Program-made: the position numbers and the translations under genes
The notes under the pieces: generated by a model
The model's input: only the letters and a program-made list of their open reading frames with translations
What the model was told of the DNA's origin: nothing
Databases searched by the model: none
In this document: piece after piece, positions 61,694-64,000 of the stretch
Layout of the letters: every line of letters begins with the position of its first letter
Numbering within the stretch: position 1 is the stretch's first letter
DNA from: JANMEB01 sp041745295
GTDB taxonomy: Bacteria; Planctomycetota; Planctomycetia; Pirellulales; Pirellulaceae
Reading direction: 5' to 3'
Length of the DNA stretch: 64,000 nucleotides
Assembly (NCBI GenBank): GCA_041745295.1
Contig: JBGTJE010000060.1
Location: 1 to 64,000, forward strand

Positions 61694-63061
61694 ATGACGG
61701 CAGTTCCAAACTGGTTCCGCCTGCTGACTTTTGCGCTGTTTTTTGCGGCGATCGCCGGTTGGATCGCCGTCAGCAATGAGACTTTTTGCGGCAGCCCTGG
61801 GCGACAGGGAGATGATGTGTACTTCGAGAACATCGCCTACCACTTGGCTAAGGGAGAAGGGATCAAGTACGACTTCACGGATGAGCACTGGCGGCGGCCG
61901 TACCATGTAGCCAACCAAGCCGGCCAAAACGACTGGATTTTTTATTTGCAGGTCCGTGGCGTCACGACCTCTCGATCTCCGGGGTTTCCTCTATTGGTCG
62001 CAGGAGTTTACAAAGCCTTCGGTCGCAATTGGACAGCTGTACGAGTCGTCGTCGCTATGATGCTTGCCGCAGGGCTGACCTTATTGATTGATTGCGTCGT
62101 CAAGTATCAGGGCTGGTTGGCTGGAATGTTGGCGTGTGCCACATTGCTTTTAGATTTTTTTATACTGCAAACGGCCGGCCAGTTTATGACGGAAGGACTG
62201 GGCACGGTCGTGATCTGCCTATTATTCTGCGCGATCATTCATCTAACGAATCAATCACCGATCACTTCGCGAACAAAGGAAATTCTTGGTTGGATTGGCG
62301 TCGGTCTGATTTACGGGCTCGGTATTCTTGTCCGAGCCAACCTGAATGGCTGGTTTGCCCTGATCATGATGTCGCTCGCTGCCATGATGTTGTTTGAGAT
62401 TTGCCGACGTCGGCCCGTGAATTGGTTGACCTGGCCGGCCGCGGGCTTCTGTGCGGGCGTCATCGTCGTGGCGGGCCCTTGGTGGGCGCGCAATTGTGTG
62501 GTCACCAAAGCGTTTGCGCCTTTTGGAACTTCTGGGTCGTTTGGAATCGTCGGCGGATATTGCGACGCGGCCTATGCCAACGGCGGCAACTGGGACCCAG
62601 TGATCGTGATCGCCGCGCAGCAACAAACGCTCGGCAAACCGGGCATTCTCGACAAATCGCTCGCGGAGCAAGAGTACGAAATGGGGAAAGACAGCAATCA
62701 TATGGCGCAAAAGTGGATTTCTGAGAACCGAGAGAAGCTTCCCCTGCTCATGTTCAAGAAGGCTGTTAGCCATCTGGGCTTCTATCGACATCCGCTGCCG
62801 CTTGTTTACCTCAATGCGCTGATGTTTTTTGGGGCGCTGATTGGGTGTTACGCCAGTCGCAAATCGCTCGGATTCTGGGTCGTCGTTTTTGTGATGCTCA
62901 GTGTCGTGACAACGATGCTAACTTGGTCGCACTACGGCCGATATTCGATTCCGATTCGCCCGCTGATTCACGTCGCCTGTGCCGTTGGTACGATTGTATT
63001 TTGGAAGTTCGTCCTGGGGCTATTCAATATCAATCCACAGGTTGGACGAGAGCCGAAATGA
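61694..63061 (+). CDS. GT-C fold membrane glycosyltransferase (ArnT/PMT-like)
   Basis: The 455-aa product has about ten transmembrane helices and a large first periplasmic loop with the acidic residues of GT-C enzymes (NETFCGSPGRQGDDVYFENI, AYHLAKGEGI). RSPGFPLLVAGVYKAFG is the typical second-loop sequence of GT39-like proteins. A later loop has GGYCDAAYANGGNWDPV. It likely transfers a sugar from a lipid carrier in the envelope; donor and acceptor are unknown. Confidence 0.75.
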   Translation: MTAVPNWFRLLTFALFFAAIAGWIAVSNETFCGSPGRQGDDVYFENIAYHLAKGEGIKYDFTDEHWRRPYHVANQAGQNDWIFYLQVRGVTTSRSPGFPLLVAGVYKAFGRNWTAVRVVVAMMLAAGLTLLIDCVVKYQGWLAGMLACATLLLDFFILQTAGQFMTEGLGTVVICLLFCAIIHLTNQSPITSRTKEILGWIGVGLIYGLGILVRANLNGWFALIMMSLAAMMLFEICRRRPVNWLTWPAAGFCAGVIVVAGPWWARNCVVTKAFAPFGTSGSFGIVGGYCDAAYANGGNWDPVIVIAAQQQTLGKPGILDKSLAEQEYEMGKDSNHMAQKWISENREKLPLLMFKKAVSHLGFYRHPLPLVYLNALMFFGALIGCYASRKSLGFWVVVFVMLSVVTTMLTWSHYGRYSIPIRPLIHVACAVGTIVFWKFVLGLFNINPQVGREPK

Positions 63062-63142
63062 AATAGAAAGCGGACCGCGTGGCGATGGCCGTACTAGCTG
63101 GAATGAATACTCCGGCCGATAATAACGCCCGGAGGGGCTTCC

Positions 63143-63934
63143 ATGAAGACGATGTTCGCGGTCGTATTGACCACCCTATTGCTTAGTTTGACCGCATGCG
63201 AGCTTGAGCGGGCTACAAGTGATTCATCACAAGTCATCGTGTTTGCGGCCGTCAGCACCACCGAAGTTATCCGTGAGGCCGGAAAACGGTTTGAAGCTAA
63301 TACCGGTATCAAAGTCGTCTGCAGTTTCGACTCATCGTCAAACCTAGCCAAACAGATCAAAGCGGGCTCGCCGGCGGATGTGTTTCTATCGGCCGACCAG
63401 AAATGGATGGATGACGTCGCGCTGGCGGGGGTGATTCGCAAGGAAACTCGTCAAGATCTGCTCGGCAACACGTTGGTGTTGATTGCACCTATCGCCCGAA
63501 AATTCGAGGCGCAATTCAGCAGGGAATTTGATTTCACGACTCAACTGCCCGAGGTCGAACGCATCGCGGTCGGCGATCCCGCACATGTCCCCGCCGGGCG
63601 CTATGCCCGGCAAGCGCTTGAGTGGATCGGATGGTGGAATGCCCTTGAGTCCCGCATGATAACCACGATGGATGTCCGCGCAGCGCTCCGATTAGTGGAG
63701 ATAGACGAGGCGGACGCAGGGATCGTGTATGCGACGGACGCTCGGCAATCGGACAAAGTCGCTGTCGTCGCGCAGATTCCGATCGAATTTCATGATCCGA
63801 TTCGCTATCCGATCGCACTTTGCGACGACTCCCAGGCCGCCGCTGACTTTATCCAGTTTCTACGCAGCGCCGAGATGATCGACGTTTTCGAGCAAGCAGG
63901 CTTCGAAGTCCTTTCAGCAACAGAGGGGCGCTGA
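63143..63934 (+). CDS. modA: molybdate ABC transporter substrate-binding lipoprotein
   Basis: The 263-aa product has a lipoprotein signal (VVLTTLLLSLTAC). The mature part is a ModA-type periplasmic binding protein: VIVFAAVSTTEVIREAGKRF, VVCSFDSSSNLAKQIKAGSP, ADVFLSADQKWMDD, IAVGDPAHVPAGRYARQALE and DEADAGIVYATDARQSDKV. Molybdate or tungstate is the expected ligand. The stop overlaps the next ATG (TGATG), so modB follows in the same operon. Confidence 0.85.
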   Translation: MKTMFAVVLTTLLLSLTACELERATSDSSQVIVFAAVSTTEVIREAGKRFEANTGIKVVCSFDSSSNLAKQIKAGSPADVFLSADQKWMDDVALAGVIRKETRQDLLGNTLVLIAPIARKFEAQFSREFDFTTQLPEVERIAVGDPAHVPAGRYARQALEWIGWWNALESRMITTMDVRAALRLVEIDEADAGIVYATDARQSDKVAVVAQIPIEFHDPIRYPIALCDDSQAAADFIQFLRSAEMIDVFEQAGFEVLSATEGR

Positions 63935-64000
63935 TGTGGACATCGGAAGAGTGGTCTGCGCTGTTGCTGTCGCTTCGCGTTTCGCTTTGGAGCGTGGCGA
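63934..64000 (+). CDS. modB: molybdate ABC transporter permease, 3' end outside window
   Basis: ATG 63934 overlaps the modA stop. The visible 22 codons read MWTSEEWSALLLSLRVSLWS, the usual N-terminus of ModB permeases before the first transmembrane helix. The identification also rests on its position. Confidence 0.7.
   Translation, partial: MWTSEEWSALLLSLRVSLWSVA

Overview
The window looks like chromosomal DNA of a planctomycete, probably Pirellulales-like. The inference rests on gene content: a DUF1598 protein, a BlaI repressor fused operonically to a very large M56 sensor, lipoproteins with Sel1 or VWA domains, PQQ-type propellers, many secreted peptidases, weak Shine-Dalgarno use, and intergenic inverted repeats of a style common in that phylum. 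No rRNA, tRNA or CRISPR array was recognised. Species cannot be assigned.

Layout. 1-8 kb: short, mostly plus-strand genes (DUF1254/1214, AAA ATPase, DUF454, DUF1232, zinc-ribbon protein, truncated haemoglobin, SMP-30, VOC) separated by related intergenic repeats; the lipoprotein and the globin genes each carry a frameshift. 8-13.7 kb: desaturase, STAS protein, small membrane proteins, DUF1697, a decayed carbamoyltransferase and a methyltransferase. 13.9-19.3 kb: glycine-rich TPR protein, TauE exporter, protease-thioredoxin fusion. 19.8-22.1 kb: a compact stress-type cluster (BON lipoprotein, 42-aa membrane peptide, glycine-zipper protein, DUF892 ferritin-like protein, glycine-zipper/lysine-tail protein). 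22-29.6 kb: glycosyltransferase, PQQ propeller, methyltransferase, double M16 peptidase.

30-35 kb is the most unusual region. A tyrosine recombinase sits beside an IS91-type transposase that has lost its catalytic HUH block. Immediately downstream is a run of sites with the architecture of integron attC sites. The terminal heptamer at the left of each attC is the reverse complement of the heptamer at the start of its own cassette, which is what integron cassette circularisation predicts. The cassettes hold an unknown gene, a reverse-oriented toxin-antitoxin pair and a second unknown gene. No integron integrase is visible, so this is best described as a CALIN (attC cluster lacking an integrase). 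Repeats with partly similar arms recur near 1.4, 4.4 and 34.4 kb.

35-64 kb: VWA, Sel1 and M15-like exported proteins, a methyltransferase remnant, DUF1203, M28 peptidase, a shortened PNPOx-like protein, a TerB/HNH protein, ankyrin protein, the BlaI-M56 operon with a perfect 16-bp palindromic operator, DUF1598, a carbohydrate-binding-module protein, YihY, iron permease, PanE, methyltransferase, GNAT, CsbD, a GT-C membrane glycosyltransferase and the start of a molybdate ABC transporter (modA-modB).

At least seven loci are broken by single-base frameshifts, in-frame stops or internal deletions. Several are true decay (large deletions), but the single-base cases could also be sequencing errors.
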